DNA of 64,000 nucleotides, taken from positions 1 to 64,000 of the forward strand of contig NZ_WKJJ01000022.1 in the NCBI RefSeq assembly GCF_009674485.1, written 5' to 3'. Below are positions 1-9,378 of this stretch, in pieces (the first letter of the stretch is position 1; each line of letters starts with the position of its first letter). This DNA is from Pseudoduganella rivuli. Lineage in GTDB: Bacteria > Pseudomonadota > Gammaproteobacteria > Burkholderiales > Burkholderiaceae_D. The translations under genes were made by a program, and so were the position numbers. A model generated the notes under the pieces. The model was not told the DNA's origin. It searched no databases and saw only the letters and a program-made list of their open reading frames with translations.

Positions 1-1777
1 CCGATGCGGCAGGGGGGGCTGCGGCCGGCGCCGCTGCGGCGGCCGGCGCAGCCGGCGCACCCGGATTGGCGGCCGGTGGCGCCACCGGTGCGGCGACTGG
101 CAGGATCGCCAGGCTGGCCGGCGGCTCCGCCTTCACCCAGCGCACGCCCAGCTTGTCGCCCAGCCGCACCACGCTGTCGGCATGCCAGCCCGGCTTGTTG
201 ACCAGCATCGTCGTGGCGCCGCCCGTGAAGCCGCGCAGGCTGACCGAATCGCCTTGCCACAGCAGGAATTGCTGGGCGTCATACAGGGGAATGCTGCACA
301 CCTTGTCCGTGCGCGGCGTCGTGATGCGGCCGGCAGCCTGGCCGGTATCCTTGTCCAGCCGTTCCAGCTGGTTGACGCGGTCGACCCAGACCTTGCCGTC
401 GGATCCCACACCCCACTGTTTGATCCGCTCACTGGCGATACCGGGATGCCACCATTCGTCGCCGTGGCACAAGCGGCCACTGATATCGGGCGCATCGGCC
501 GGCAGGGTGACCGTGTATTGCGCTTCCGGCGGCTGCAAATCCTGCGCGATGTCGCGCGCCTGCGGCGCTTCATCCTCGATCGGACAGCGCCGCGCCGCCC
601 ATGGCGCATCCGGCTGCTGGGCCGCCGCGCCCAGGTCGGCCGCCAGGTCGAACGCCAGCAACTGGCCGCCGTCCGGCTGGGCAAAGCCGGCCCGCTGCAC
701 GCCATCCTGTACCGGCACACCCAGCACGCCGTACAGCATGTTGCCGTTGGCCGATGGCGCCAGCGCTTGCAGGTCGCCTTCCACCAGCCGCTCCGTGACG
801 ATGCGGCCGCTGCGGGCATCCTGCACGGTCAGGCGTGAGCGGTTGCGGCGGCCCGTGTCATCGGCTTCGCGCGTGACCGTGGCCAGCCAGCGGCCACGGG
901 GATCGGCGGCCGATGCCTGCCAGCCGCCATCGGCGGCATGCAATGGCGCCGCGCCGCGCTGGCGGCCGCATTGCTTGACGTTGACGGCCAGCGGCGTCAC
1001 GGCTTGTGGCGCGGCGGCTTTGGCTTTCTTGCCGCGCGCCGTGCCCAGGTTGACGGACGTGATGGCGCCGGCCGGCGGCACCAGCCACAGGTCGCCCGTG
1101 GCTTCGGCAAAATGCCAGGCATAACTGGACGCGGGGCCGGCCGGGGCGGCGACGCGCTGATAACTGAACAATTCGCGGCGGCCGATGTCCCAGGTGGCGA
1201 ATCGCAGTTCGCCGTTGGCGGCGCGCTGCGCCACCAGCAGCTTGCGGCTCTCATCGATAAAGCGCAATTCCAGTACGGCGTCGCCGCCGGTGGGGATGGT
1301 CAGCGTATTGCGCATCCCCGGCAATTCCAGCACCCGTACCTGGGCGCCGCCCAGCGCGATGCGCTTGCCGTCGCCGGACATTGCCATCGGCATCGCCGCC
1401 GGGCCGGGGCCGGCCTGCGACACGCAGGCGGGACCGCCGACGGCGCCGTCCAGCCGCAGCCACGTGGCCTTGCCGCCATGGCTGCGGCCATCGCCGAATG
1501 TGGCGAGGCCGATACAGCCCGGTGCATGGCGGCTGGTGTACGCCACCGTGCGCCCGTCCGCGCTGGCCGACAAAGCCTGCGCCTGGACCGGCAGCGCGAC
1601 CGTGGAATCGGTGGTGGCGCCGCCCGCCGCGCTGCGGTGCAACTGGTTGCGGGCATCGGTGCGGAATACCCATTGTCCGTCGCCGGAGGTGGCGATGGGG
1701 AAGCCGGCGGCCCAGGCAGGAGCGGCCGACAGCGCCGCCAGCAGGGTAAACAGGATGCGCGGCTTGCCGCATTTCAT
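1..1777 (-). CDS. secreted beta-propeller-like protein, 3' end beyond window
   Basis: An open frame of about 592 codons runs from an ATG at 1777 (preceded in frame by GTG at 1780) to the left edge without a stop. The N-terminus (MKCGKPRILFTLLAALSA, then APAWA) is a signal peptide, so the product is periplasmic or secreted. The body is full of short repeats of the type SADGRTVAYTS, SGDGKRIALGG and DPRGRWLATVT, as in WD40/YVTN-like beta-propeller blades. It ends in the window in an Ala/Pro-rich stretch. No catalytic motif is visible and I do not recognise a named family. No good ribosome-binding site is seen near the ATG. It is divergent from the DUF748 gene. Confidence 0.7.
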   Translation of the reverse strand, partial: MKCGKPRILFTLLAALSAAPAWAAGFPIATSGDGQWVFRTDARNQLHRSAAGGATTDSTVALPVQAQALSASADGRTVAYTSRHAPGCIGLATFGDGRSHGGKATWLRLDGAVGGPACVSQAGPGPAAMPMAMSGDGKRIALGGAQVRVLELPGMRNTLTIPTGGDAVLELRFIDESRKLLVAQRAANGELRFATWDIGRRELFSYQRVAAPAGPASSYAWHFAEATGDLWLVPPAGAITSVNLGTARGKKAKAAAPQAVTPLAVNVKQCGRQRGAAPLHAADGGWQASAADPRGRWLATVTREADDTGRRNRSRLTVQDARSGRIVTERLVEGDLQALAPSANGNMLYGVLGVPVQDGVQRAGFAQPDGGQLLAFDLAADLGAAAQQPDAPWAARRCPIEDEAPQARDIAQDLQPPEAQYTVTLPADAPDISGRLCHGDEWWHPGIASERIKQWGVGSDGKVWVDRVNQLERLDKDTGQAAGRITTPRTDKVCSIPLYDAQQFLLWQGDSVSLRGFTGGATTMLVNKPGWHADSVVRLGDKLGVRWVKAEPPASLAILPVAAPVAPPAANPGAPAAPAAAAAPAAAPPAAS

Positions 1778-1900
1778 CACTAAATTGGCCAAGGTCGGGC
1801 TCCGGAAACAGTTACGGGGACAGGTGTCAGTGCGCGGGACAGCGCCGCCGCCCCTGTACAATGGTAGTGTATTGCCATCAACCAACACAAGAAGAACAAC

Positions 1901-4900
1901 ATGAAGTCGAAAATTCTGCGGAAGCTCGCCATCGCCGGCGGCATTGCCGCCGCCCTGACCGCCACCTATGCGGCAGTGGGTTTTTTTGCCGTCCCCGCCA
2001 TTGTGGCATCGCAGGCGGAAAAAATGGCGCAGCAACAGTTCCACCGCAAGCTGGCCATCGGCCAGGTTGAATTCAACCCGTTCAAGCTGACGGCGGCGCT
2101 GCGCGACGTGAAACTGATGGAGCCGGACGGCTCAGCCGTATTCGTGTCCTTCGACGCCTTCGAAGCCGGCCTGTCGTGGCAATCGCTGCGGCGCCTCGCG
2201 CCGGTGGTGGAAAAAGTCAAACTGCAATCGCCCTACGTGCACCTGGTGCGTGGCGATAACGGCCAATACAGCATCGATGACATCCTGCAATGGATGGCGG
2301 CCCAGCCGCCGTCGAAGGAACCGGCGCTGTTTTCCGTCAATAACATCGAACTGGCCAATGGCCGCATTGCCTTCGACGACAAGCCGGCGCGCGCACTGCA
2401 CAAGGTGGAAGGCTTGCAACTGGGCTTGCCCTTCATTTCGTCGATGCCGGCCGACGTGAATGTCTATGTCGAACCGCTGCTGTCGGCCACTATCGATGGC
2501 GCGCCGCTGCACATCCAGGGCAAGGCGAAACCCTATGCGGAACAGCGCGAATTCGCGGCGGAACTGAAGCTGGACAAGCTGGACTTGGCGCCCTTGCTGG
2601 GTTACCTGCCATTCAAGCCTGCGTTCAAGTTGCCGACGGCAAGGCTGGATGCGCGCCTGACGGCCAGTTTCGTGCAGCCGAAAGCCGGTGCGTCGTCGCT
2701 GGCGCTGGGCGGCGACGCGGCACTGTCGAACGTGGACCTGCGGGGCGCCGATGGCGCGCCCGTACTGAAATTCACGCAACTGTCGGCAAAGCTGGACAAG
2801 CTCGATCCGCTGGTGGGCCGTTATGCGATTGCAAAGATCGGCCTCGACGGGCTGGATGCGGCGCTGCTGCGCGATGCGGGCGGCCAGTTGAACCTGGACC
2901 GTTTGCTGCCGCCGGCATCTGCCGCTTCGTCGTCTCCTGCCGCGCCGCCGGCGAAGGACAAGCCGGCGCCGATCCTGGTGGCGGTGAAGGAAGTGGCGAT
3001 CCGCAACGCGGCGCTGCGCTATGCCGACGCCGCGCCGTACAGCGCGCTGAAAGCCGGCGTGCAGCGCTTCGACCTGGACGTGCGCGATATCGCCGTCGAC
3101 ACCGGCAAGCGCATGGTGGCGGTCGGCGAAGCGGTGTCCGGCGGCGCGGCGCTGACCTACGCGCAGGGCGCGCGCACGGCCGAGGCGCCGGCGGCTGCCG
3201 CTCCCGCCGCGGGCGGCGACCAGCCTTACCAGGTACAGGTCGGAAAAATCGCGGTGCAGGGCTGGAGCGTCAACGTGGACGATGCGAGCCGCGGCCAGCC
3301 GCTGGCGCTGGCCTTGTCGCCGCTGCAATTGATGGTGAAGGGCTGGTCGAACGCCCCGGCGTCGCGCAGCGAGATCGAACTGGCTGCCACCATCAACCGC
3401 AGCGGCAAGCTCGGTGTCAGCGGCAGCCTGGCTGCCGCGCCGCTGGATGCGGACCTGGCGCTGGAATTGAAGAACCTGGATTTGCAGCCGCTGCAGGCGC
3501 TGATCGCCGAGCACGTGAATCTGCGCGTGGCGCAAGCGGCCGTGTCCACCAGGGGGCGCTTGAAACTGGCGGAGCAGGGCGGCGCCATCAAGGGGGGCTA
3601 CAAGGGCGACGCCAGCGTCGACCGGTTGACCACTGTCGACCGGCTGAACGATGCGGACTTCCTCAGCTGGAAATCGCTGGCGTTTGGCGGCATGGATGTG
3701 CAGCTGGCACCGTTCGCGCTCAGTGTTGACAAGGTTGCGCTGTCCGATTTCTTTGCGCGTGTGATTATCGATCCGAATGGCCGTATCAACGTGCAGGACG
3801 TGATGCGGACGGCTGCCAATGAAGACCGCAGCCTGACCGATGCGAAGAACCGCGCGCAGGATGCGAAACAGCAGCCCGTGGCGCAGCGCGGCGACGCCAG
3901 GGCCACGCCCGGCAAGCCGGATACGAAGGTGGCCGCGGTGCCGGCGGCATCGTCGCCGATGCCGCCGATCCGCATCGGCCAGTTGCAATTGTCCGGCGGG
4001 CGCGTGCGCTTCACGGACAACTTCATCAAGCCCAATTACACGGCCAACCTGAAAGACCTGGGCGGCACGGTGACCGGACTGACGTCCGATCCATCGTCGC
4101 TGGCCAACGTGGACATCAAGGGCAACGTCAACAGCGCGCCGCTGTCGATTGGCGGCAAGGTGCAGCCGCTGCGCAAGGACTTATACCTGGATGTGAAGGC
4201 GGACGTGCGCGGCATGGAACTGGCGGCGCTGTCGGCCTATGCGGACAAGTACGTCGGCTATGGCATTGAAAAGGGCAAGCTGTCGTTTGAAGTGGCGTAT
4301 AAGCTGGACGACCGCAAGCTGACGGCGGAAAACCGCCTGATCCTCGACCAGCTTACGTTCGGCAAGGAAAGCACGAATCCGGACGCCACCAGGTTACCGG
4401 TGGGCCTCGCGGTGGCGCTGCTGTCCGACCGTAACGGCGTGATCGACATCAACGTGCCGATCGGCGGCTCGCTGGACGACCCGCAGTTTTCGCTGGGCGG
4501 CATCATCATGAAGGTGATTGGCAACGCGGTGATGAAAACCGTGACGGCGCCGTTCACTTTCATTGCATCGCTGTTCGGGGGCAGTGGCGAAGACATGGCG
4601 GCGCTGGCATTCGAGGCGGGGCACGCCAGCGTGGCGCCGGCGGGCGAGGAAAAGCTGGCGCCGCTGGCCCGCGCATTGAATGAGCGTCCCGGCCTGAAAC
4701 TCGACATCGGCGGGCGCTATGACCCGGCCACGGACACGGGCGCGCTGCGCCAGCTGGCGCTGGAGCGCAAGCTGCGCACGGTGAAGCAGCGCGACTTGCA
4801 AGCGAAAAACAAGAGCGCGCCCGATGGCGGCGTGACGGTGACGGCGGAGGAGCGCCCGGCGCTGCTGGCGCGCGCCTATGCCGCCGAACCGCTGCCCAAG

Positions 4901-5122
4901 CCGCGCAATGCGCTGGGCCTGCAAAAGTCGGTGCCGCCGGCGGAAATGGAGCAAGCCATGCTGGCCGCCATCGTCATCGATGACGATGACTTGACTGCGC
5001 TGGCCCACAAGCGGGCGCAGTCGGCGAAAGACTGGCTGATGAAGCATGGGGTGCCGGCCGAACGCATGTTCCTGACCGCCGCGAAGGAGGGAGCCTGCAA
5101 GGCGGAGTTTACGTTGCGTTGA
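1901..5122 (+). CDS. DUF748 / AsmA-like envelope protein
   Basis: A 1073-residue protein with an N-terminal membrane anchor (about residues 8-30) and a long periplasmic body. It has the DUF748 hallmarks: the segment RVIIDPNGRINVQDV near residue 620 and, towards residues 690-890, a stretch with GGRVRFTDNFIKPNY, RLPVGLAVALLSDRNGVIDI and GSLDDPQFSLGGI. These are typical of the AsmA/TamB-like repeating beta-groove superfamily, whose members are linked to outer-membrane assembly or lipid transport between the membranes. That role is inferred from the family. Ala/Pro-rich linkers occur near residues 340 and 430. A TACAAT -10 hexamer lies at 1857-1862. The gene stands alone, between a divergent neighbour and a convergent one. 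Confidence 0.85.
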   Translation: MKSKILRKLAIAGGIAAALTATYAAVGFFAVPAIVASQAEKMAQQQFHRKLAIGQVEFNPFKLTAALRDVKLMEPDGSAVFVSFDAFEAGLSWQSLRRLAPVVEKVKLQSPYVHLVRGDNGQYSIDDILQWMAAQPPSKEPALFSVNNIELANGRIAFDDKPARALHKVEGLQLGLPFISSMPADVNVYVEPLLSATIDGAPLHIQGKAKPYAEQREFAAELKLDKLDLAPLLGYLPFKPAFKLPTARLDARLTASFVQPKAGASSLALGGDAALSNVDLRGADGAPVLKFTQLSAKLDKLDPLVGRYAIAKIGLDGLDAALLRDAGGQLNLDRLLPPASAASSSPAAPPAKDKPAPILVAVKEVAIRNAALRYADAAPYSALKAGVQRFDLDVRDIAVDTGKRMVAVGEAVSGGAALTYAQGARTAEAPAAAAPAAGGDQPYQVQVGKIAVQGWSVNVDDASRGQPLALALSPLQLMVKGWSNAPASRSEIELAATINRSGKLGVSGSLAAAPLDADLALELKNLDLQPLQALIAEHVNLRVAQAAVSTRGRLKLAEQGGAIKGGYKGDASVDRLTTVDRLNDADFLSWKSLAFGGMDVQLAPFALSVDKVALSDFFARVIIDPNGRINVQDVMRTAANEDRSLTDAKNRAQDAKQQPVAQRGDARATPGKPDTKVAAVPAASSPMPPIRIGQLQLSGGRVRFTDNFIKPNYTANLKDLGGTVTGLTSDPSSLANVDIKGNVNSAPLSIGGKVQPLRKDLYLDVKADVRGMELAALSAYADKYVGYGIEKGKLSFEVAYKLDDRKLTAENRLILDQLTFGKESTNPDATRLPVGLAVALLSDRNGVIDINVPIGGSLDDPQFSLGGIIMKVIGNAVMKTVTAPFTFIASLFGGSGEDMAALAFEAGHASVAPAGEEKLAPLARALNERPGLKLDIGGRYDPATDTGALRQLALERKLRTVKQRDLQAKNKSAPDGGVTVTAEERPALLARAYAAEPLPKPRNALGLQKSVPPAEMEQAMLAAIVIDDDDLTALAHKRAQSAKDWLMKHGVPAERMFLTAAKEGACKAEFTLR

Positions 5123-5164
5123 GCGGCGTACGTATCACATTCGGTTTGCCCGCTGTCTGCATGC

Positions 5165-5195
5165 ATGGCGGCTTCCGCAAGGCGGAAACCGCCAT
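5165..5195. terminator. hairpin between convergent genes
   Basis: Two 14-base arms (5165-5178 and 5182-5195) pair at 13 of 14 positions around a 3-base loop. It lies between the stop of the DUF748 gene and the stop of the convergent cytochrome gene, where a bidirectional terminator is expected. There is no T-run on either side, so rho-independent activity is uncertain. Confidence 0.5.
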
Positions 5196-5201
5196 GTGCG
5201 A

Positions 5202-6839
5202 TTACAGCGCCCGCAGGAACGCGCTCAGATCCGCCACTTCCTGCTGCGTCAGGCCGATCTGGAAGCGCCGGTCATAGAACCGCACCACGCCGGCCAGGTC
5301 GCCCTGCGAACCATTGTGGAAATACGGCGCCCGTGCCGCCAGGCCGCGCAGGGTCGGCACTTTCATGCGGCCGATATCGCGCCAGCGGCCCGTTTGCAGC
5401 GCCAGGCCCGGATCGGTGGTGTCGACCGTCTCGCCCGTCACGTTGTTACGCAACGTGTACAGCGGCATGTCCGGCGTGCGGAAGCGCGCGTCGGCCACGC
5501 CGATGTCGACCAGCAGCGGCGTCGAATGACTGCCCGCATTGGGCGCGCTGTGGCAGCTGGAACAGGTGACGCGGTTCGGCACGCGCAGCTGGTCCGTGAA
5601 GCCGGCCACGCGGTTGATGGTGAAGGGGCGATTGTTGAACAATTGCTCGCCCCGCGCGATCGAAGCGCGCGCCACGTTTTGCGCGGTCGCTTGCGCCGGT
5701 TGTGCCGGCGGACGCTGACCCGGAGCCGGCCGCGGCGGCGCATCGAGGTTGCGCCATGCGCCGAACATGGACATCGCGTTGCGGTTGAAGGTGGCGCGGG
5801 TGCGGTAGTCGCCCGCTTCCAGGTCATTGATGCCGAAATAAAACGCTTGTGCCGACAGCGCGGCAGGGCCGCCGGTGGCGCCCGCATCGGTCAGGCTGCC
5901 GGCGGTAGCGCTGGTCGATTGCGCGGTGACGAGGCCCGCTTCGAAATTCACGATGGCGCGCTGTTCGGCGGCAGTCAGTTCGCGCGCCGCTTCCGCGTGG
6001 CCCCGCACGGCGTCGCTGGCCTGCGTCAGCAAGCCGCTGTCGACGGTGGCGTAGCACAGCGCCGGATTGGCATTGAGGATGCAGCTGGCGCCGGCCGTAC
6101 CGGCGGCCACGGTGCGGGTTTCACGCGCGTCCCACATGAGGGTGCTGACGAATTTCAGGTTGGTCGATGGCAGCGGGCGGCGGAACAGCGACAATTCCTT
6201 GGCGCTGGCGTAGCCGTACGGATCGTCGGTGCGCACCAGCGAGAATTCCGCGTTGGCGGGCATGGCTTGCCCCACACGGATCAAGCCTTTGGTCAGCAGC
6301 ATGCTGTAGGCCACGCGTTTCTGGTCCAGCGTGGCGACCGGTGCGTTCGGGCTGTTGGCGCCATCGACCGGGCGGAATACCGGGTCGGCGCCGGCGCTGA
6401 CGGCAAAGCGCTGTTGCAGTCGGTTGGGCGTCACGCTCCAGCCGCTGTTTTCAGCGTGGCAGCTGGCGCAGCTGCGGCCATTGCCCATCGGCGTGAAGAA
6501 GGCGTTGGACGTGTCGATCAGGCCCGATGCCGTGGTTGTCAGCGCGGTACCGTCCGCGTTGGGTTGCGGCGATGGCGGTACGGGTGCGCCCTGCGCAACG
6601 CGGCGCGTGGCGCCGGCCGTGTCGGCGCTGGTATCTGCGCTTGCCGTCACGCTTGTATCCGCTTCAGCGGTGGCCGGGGCGCTGGCATCGGACAGCGCCT
6701 CGGCCGCCGGAGCGCCGCCCTGGCGGGCCGCCGCCACGCTGGCCTGGTCCGCCGAGCCGCCGCAGCCGGCCAGTACGCTGGCCAGCATCGCGGCAATCAA
6801 GCCGGGAAGCAGCGCGCCGTATCGTTGGGTGGGTCGCAT
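5202..6839 (-). CDS. di-heme c-type cytochrome lipoprotein (MauG/CcpA-like peroxidase superfamily)
   Basis: A 545-residue protein with a lipoprotein signal (lipobox LAGC about 25 residues in) and two CxxCH heme sites, CASCH in the first third and CSSCH in the last third. This is the arrangement of di-heme cytochrome c peroxidase/MauG-like proteins. The C-terminal segment APYFHNGSQGDLAGVVRFYD is typical of the family. Predicted to be an electron-transfer or peroxide-reducing enzyme anchored in the periplasm; substrate unknown. An open frame continues upstream, but the lipoprotein signal and an AAGGAG site 6 bases ahead point to the ATG at 6839 (a second ATG at 6842 is possible). An Ala/Thr-rich linker follows the anchor. 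Divergent from the BaeS-like kinase. Confidence 0.8.
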   Translation of the reverse strand: MRPTQRYGALLPGLIAAMLASVLAGCGGSADQASVAAARQGGAPAAEALSDASAPATAEADTSVTASADTSADTAGATRRVAQGAPVPPSPQPNADGTALTTTASGLIDTSNAFFTPMGNGRSCASCHAENSGWSVTPNRLQQRFAVSAGADPVFRPVDGANSPNAPVATLDQKRVAYSMLLTKGLIRVGQAMPANAEFSLVRTDDPYGYASAKELSLFRRPLPSTNLKFVSTLMWDARETRTVAAGTAGASCILNANPALCYATVDSGLLTQASDAVRGHAEAARELTAAEQRAIVNFEAGLVTAQSTSATAGSLTDAGATGGPAALSAQAFYFGINDLEAGDYRTRATFNRNAMSMFGAWRNLDAPPRPAPGQRPPAQPAQATAQNVARASIARGEQLFNNRPFTINRVAGFTDQLRVPNRVTCSSCHSAPNAGSHSTPLLVDIGVADARFRTPDMPLYTLRNNVTGETVDTTDPGLALQTGRWRDIGRMKVPTLRGLAARAPYFHNGSQGDLAGVVRFYDRRFQIGLTQQEVADLSAFLRAL

Positions 6840-6933
6840 CATGGTCTCCTTGATAAGTTCTGACAGGAAACATCGTGGACCCGGAATATGGAGCAAAAAT
6901 GGAGGAAACCCGCGCGGGAAAATTCCGCCACGC

Positions 6934-6966
6934 CTGCACATTTGCTGCACATTCGGCAGGTATGAT
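6934..6966 (+). promoter_or_regulatory. 11-bp-period direct repeat and -10 box before the sensor kinase
   Basis: CTGCACATT occurs twice, at 6934-6942 and 6945-6953, exactly one helical turn (11 bp) apart. A TATGAT -10 hexamer follows at 6961-6966, and the ATG of the kinase starts 6 bases later at 6973. Tandem direct repeats with 11-bp period in the -35 region are typical of OmpR-family activators, and the kinase operon encodes one. There is no good -35 hexamer. Predicted transcription start is at or next to the ATG, giving a leaderless or nearly leaderless message. Confidence 0.5.
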
Positions 6967-6972
6967 GGCGGC

Positions 6973-8637
6973 ATGAGCCCTCTCCAGCCACCTGTCGTCC
7001 GCCTGACCATTGCGCGCAAGATCGCACTGGCGGTGGCGGCTATCGTTATCCTGTGCATCGGCACGATGGCGTGGCTGACCAATGCCAACCTGCAGCGGGG
7101 CTTTATCGCTTACCTGAACGAGATGCAGGAACAGGACCTGGACCAGGTCAGCAAGCTGCTGGCGGAGCGCTACCGGCGCGAAGGCGATTTCGAATGGCTG
7201 CGCCACCGGCCGCGCGCCCTGCGGGAAGTGCTGGACCAGATGGCCCCGCAGTTGCAGATGGAGCCGGATGCGCCGGGCGAACGGCGCCGCGACCGGGAAG
7301 CCGGGCGTGAGCGGGAACGCGGGCGCGGCGCCGATGGGCCGCCGGACCGGCCGGAGGCGCGCGACGGCCAGCGCCTGGGCCCGCCCGACGATCCGGAAGG
7401 GCGCGGGCCGCCCCGCGACAATGGCCGCAATGCCTATGGCCCGCCGCGCCGCGCCGACGGCGAGCGTCCGCCGCGCCGCGACGATGCGCCCCGGCCGCCC
7501 CGTCCCCGCGAGATCCAGGACCCGATGGCGTTTGCCGCGCGCCTGACGGTCAAGGATGAATATGGCGAGTCGCTGATGGGGCCGCGCAATCCGCCGCCCG
7601 GCATCGAGCGCCCCATCATGGTCGACGGCCGCAAGGTCGGCACCGTACAATTGCTGCTGTTGCGCCAGGCCGGCGGCCAGAACGCGACCGCGGCCAATTT
7701 CCTGCGCACGCAAACGCGCGACATCCTGCTGTTGTCCGGCGCGCTGCTGCTGGCGGCGATGGCGCTGGCGGTGGGACTGGCGCGCCACATGCTGCGTCCC
7801 GTGGCCGCGCTGCACGGCGTGACGGCGCGGCTGGCGCGGGGCGAACTGGCCGCGCGCGCACCGGTGTTGAGCCGCGACGAACTGGGCGAGCTGGCGCTGC
7901 ACGTCAACAGCATGGCGCAGGAACTGGAGCGCAATGAAACGCAGCGGCGGCAAATGCTGGCGGACGTGTCGCACGAACTGCGCACGCCGCTGACGGTGAT
8001 CCGGGGCGAGATCGAAGCGCTGATCGATGGCGTGCGCAAGGCGGACCAGCATGCGCTGGAATCGCTGCATGGCGAAGTGCTGCGCCTGACCAAGCTGGTG
8101 GACGATTTGCACCAGCTGGCGCTGGCCGACACGGGCGATCTGCATTTTGAAATGCAAACGCTGGAATTGCAGCCCATGCTGTTGCCGTTGCTGGAACGCT
8201 GCCGGCCGCGCGCGGCGGCCGCCGGACTGGCGCTGCGCTGGGACTTGCCGCCGCAGCCGGTCATGGTCAGCGCCGATGCCCGCCGGCTGGAGCAGGTGAT
8301 CGTCAACCTGCTGGAAAACAGTATCCGCTATACGGACCGTGGCGGTGTGATCGTGCTGGCGTTGCGGATGCGGCATGACGGCCGCCAGGACCAGGCGGAA
8401 ATCACGGTCGACGACAGCGCGCCCGGCGTGCCGCCCGGCGCCCATGCGCGGCTGTTCGAGCGGCTGTACCGGGTCGACCAGGCCCGTACGCGCGAGCGGG
8501 GCGGCAGCGGGCTGGGGCTGGCGATCTGCAAGGCGATGGTGGAGGCGCATGGCGGCGCCATCGTGGCGCTGCCGTCCGAACACGGCGGTATCCGCATCCG
8601 CCTCACGCTGCCGTTGCTGGCGGTATCGAATCAATAA
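6973..8637 (+). CDS. baeS: sensor histidine kinase, BaeS-like
   Basis: A 554-residue membrane kinase. Transmembrane helices lie at about 13-35 and 250-270, with HAMP at about 271-325, the phospho-acceptor His334 in ADVSHELRTPLTVI, then the ATPase domain with NLLENSIRYTD and GSGLGLAICKAMVEAHGG. The partner regulator is strongly BaeR-like; in E. coli BaeSR answers envelope stress and drives efflux genes. Unusually, the periplasmic sensor loop carries a segment of about 80 residues (101-180) made largely of Arg, Pro, Asp and Gly. A frame continues upstream, but ATG 6973 fits the signal-anchor start and the -10 box. Followed 8 bases later by the regulator. Confidence 0.8.
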   Translation: MSPLQPPVVRLTIARKIALAVAAIVILCIGTMAWLTNANLQRGFIAYLNEMQEQDLDQVSKLLAERYRREGDFEWLRHRPRALREVLDQMAPQLQMEPDAPGERRRDREAGRERERGRGADGPPDRPEARDGQRLGPPDDPEGRGPPRDNGRNAYGPPRRADGERPPRRDDAPRPPRPREIQDPMAFAARLTVKDEYGESLMGPRNPPPGIERPIMVDGRKVGTVQLLLLRQAGGQNATAANFLRTQTRDILLLSGALLLAAMALAVGLARHMLRPVAALHGVTARLARGELAARAPVLSRDELGELALHVNSMAQELERNETQRRQMLADVSHELRTPLTVIRGEIEALIDGVRKADQHALESLHGEVLRLTKLVDDLHQLALADTGDLHFEMQTLELQPMLLPLLERCRPRAAAAGLALRWDLPPQPVMVSADARRLEQVIVNLLENSIRYTDRGGVIVLALRMRHDGRQDQAEITVDDSAPGVPPGAHARLFERLYRVDQARTRERGGSGLGLAICKAMVEAHGGAIVALPSEHGGIRIRLTLPLLAVSNQ

Positions 8638-8645
8638 GGAATGGA

Positions 8646-9335
8646 ATGGACTCTGCAGCACACATCGTGATCGTCGAAGACGACGCGAAAATCTCGGCCC
8701 TGCTGGGCGACTACATGGAGGCGGCGGGCTACCGCGCCACCCGCATCATGGATGGCGCGCAGGCGGTGGACGCGTTGCGCGCGGACGGCGCGGACGTGGT
8801 GTTGCTGGATTTGAATTTACCGGGGCTGGACGGGTTGGAAGTGTGCCGCGCCGTGCGCACGTTTTCGCAGGCGCCCATCATCATGCTGACGGCCCGTGTC
8901 GATGAGGTGGACCGTTTGCTGGGCCTGGACGCTGGCGCGGACGATTATGTCTGCAAGCCATTCAGCCCGCGCGAAGTGGTGGCGCGGGTGCGTGCGCAAT
9001 TGCGGCGCGCCTCCGGCGCCCTGGCGCAGCAGGCGGCCGCGCCGCTGTTCGCGGTGGACCGCGACCGCATGCGCATCCTGCTCGCGGGGGCGGCGCTGAC
9101 ACTGACGCCGGTGGAATTCCGTATCCTGGCTGAGCTGATCGAACACCCCGATCGCGTGTATTCGCGCCAGCAATTGCTCGATGTGGCCCATGAAGACCAG
9201 CGCGACATCAGCGACCGCACCGTCGATTCGCACATCAAGAACATCCGCCGCAAGCTGGCGGCCAGGCCGGTGGCGGCAGAGTGCCTGCAATCAGTGTATG
9301 GCGTAGGCTACAGATTCGAATTGCCACTCTGCTAA
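8646..9335 (+). CDS. baeR: response regulator, OmpR family, BaeR-like
   Basis: A 229-residue regulator. The receiver domain has acidic residues ED near position 11, phospho-acceptor Asp55 (VVLLDLNLPGLDG) and Lys104. The stretch DRLLGLDAGADDYVCKPFSP followed by REVVARV is very close to E. coli BaeR. The C-terminal winged helix (from about residue 130) carries the usual LTPVEFRIL and RTVDSHIKNIRRKL signatures. It is 8 bases downstream of the kinase and clearly co-transcribed. It probably binds the 11-bp-period repeat upstream of the kinase. Its stop codon overlaps the -10 box of the next gene. Confidence 0.85.
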   Translation: MDSAAHIVIVEDDAKISALLGDYMEAAGYRATRIMDGAQAVDALRADGADVVLLDLNLPGLDGLEVCRAVRTFSQAPIIMLTARVDEVDRLLGLDAGADDYVCKPFSPREVVARVRAQLRRASGALAQQAAAPLFAVDRDRMRILLAGAALTLTPVEFRILAELIEHPDRVYSRQQLLDVAHEDQRDISDRTVDSHIKNIRRKLAARPVAAECLQSVYGVGYRFELPLC

Positions 9336-9338
9336 AAT
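9330..9338 (+). promoter_or_regulatory. extended -10 promoter for the ParA-like gene
   Basis: TGCTAAAAT, an extended -10 element, overlaps the stop codon of the response regulator. The 13-mer CTCTGCTAAAATC around it also occurs before the gene at 63686. It would start transcription near 9345, leaving a leader of about 35 bases. Confidence 0.4.
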
Positions 9339-9378
9339 CCCCCGCTGGACCAACAATGACCAACGGGGCAGGTGCGTG

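Noticed and set aside
133..1783. Several overlapping long open frames on both strands
   Set aside because: Arg/Ala/Pro-rich shadows of the minus-strand signal-peptide protein; only that frame has signal peptide and repeat structure.
5165..5195. Rho-independent terminator with U-tract
   Set aside because: The hairpin is strong but there is no T-run on either strand, so it is listed only as a probable convergent hairpin.
7273..7512. Frameshifted or non-coding insert in the BaeS-like gene
   Set aside because: The frame stays open on both sides, and both flanking domains are in register; the odd composition is encoded protein.
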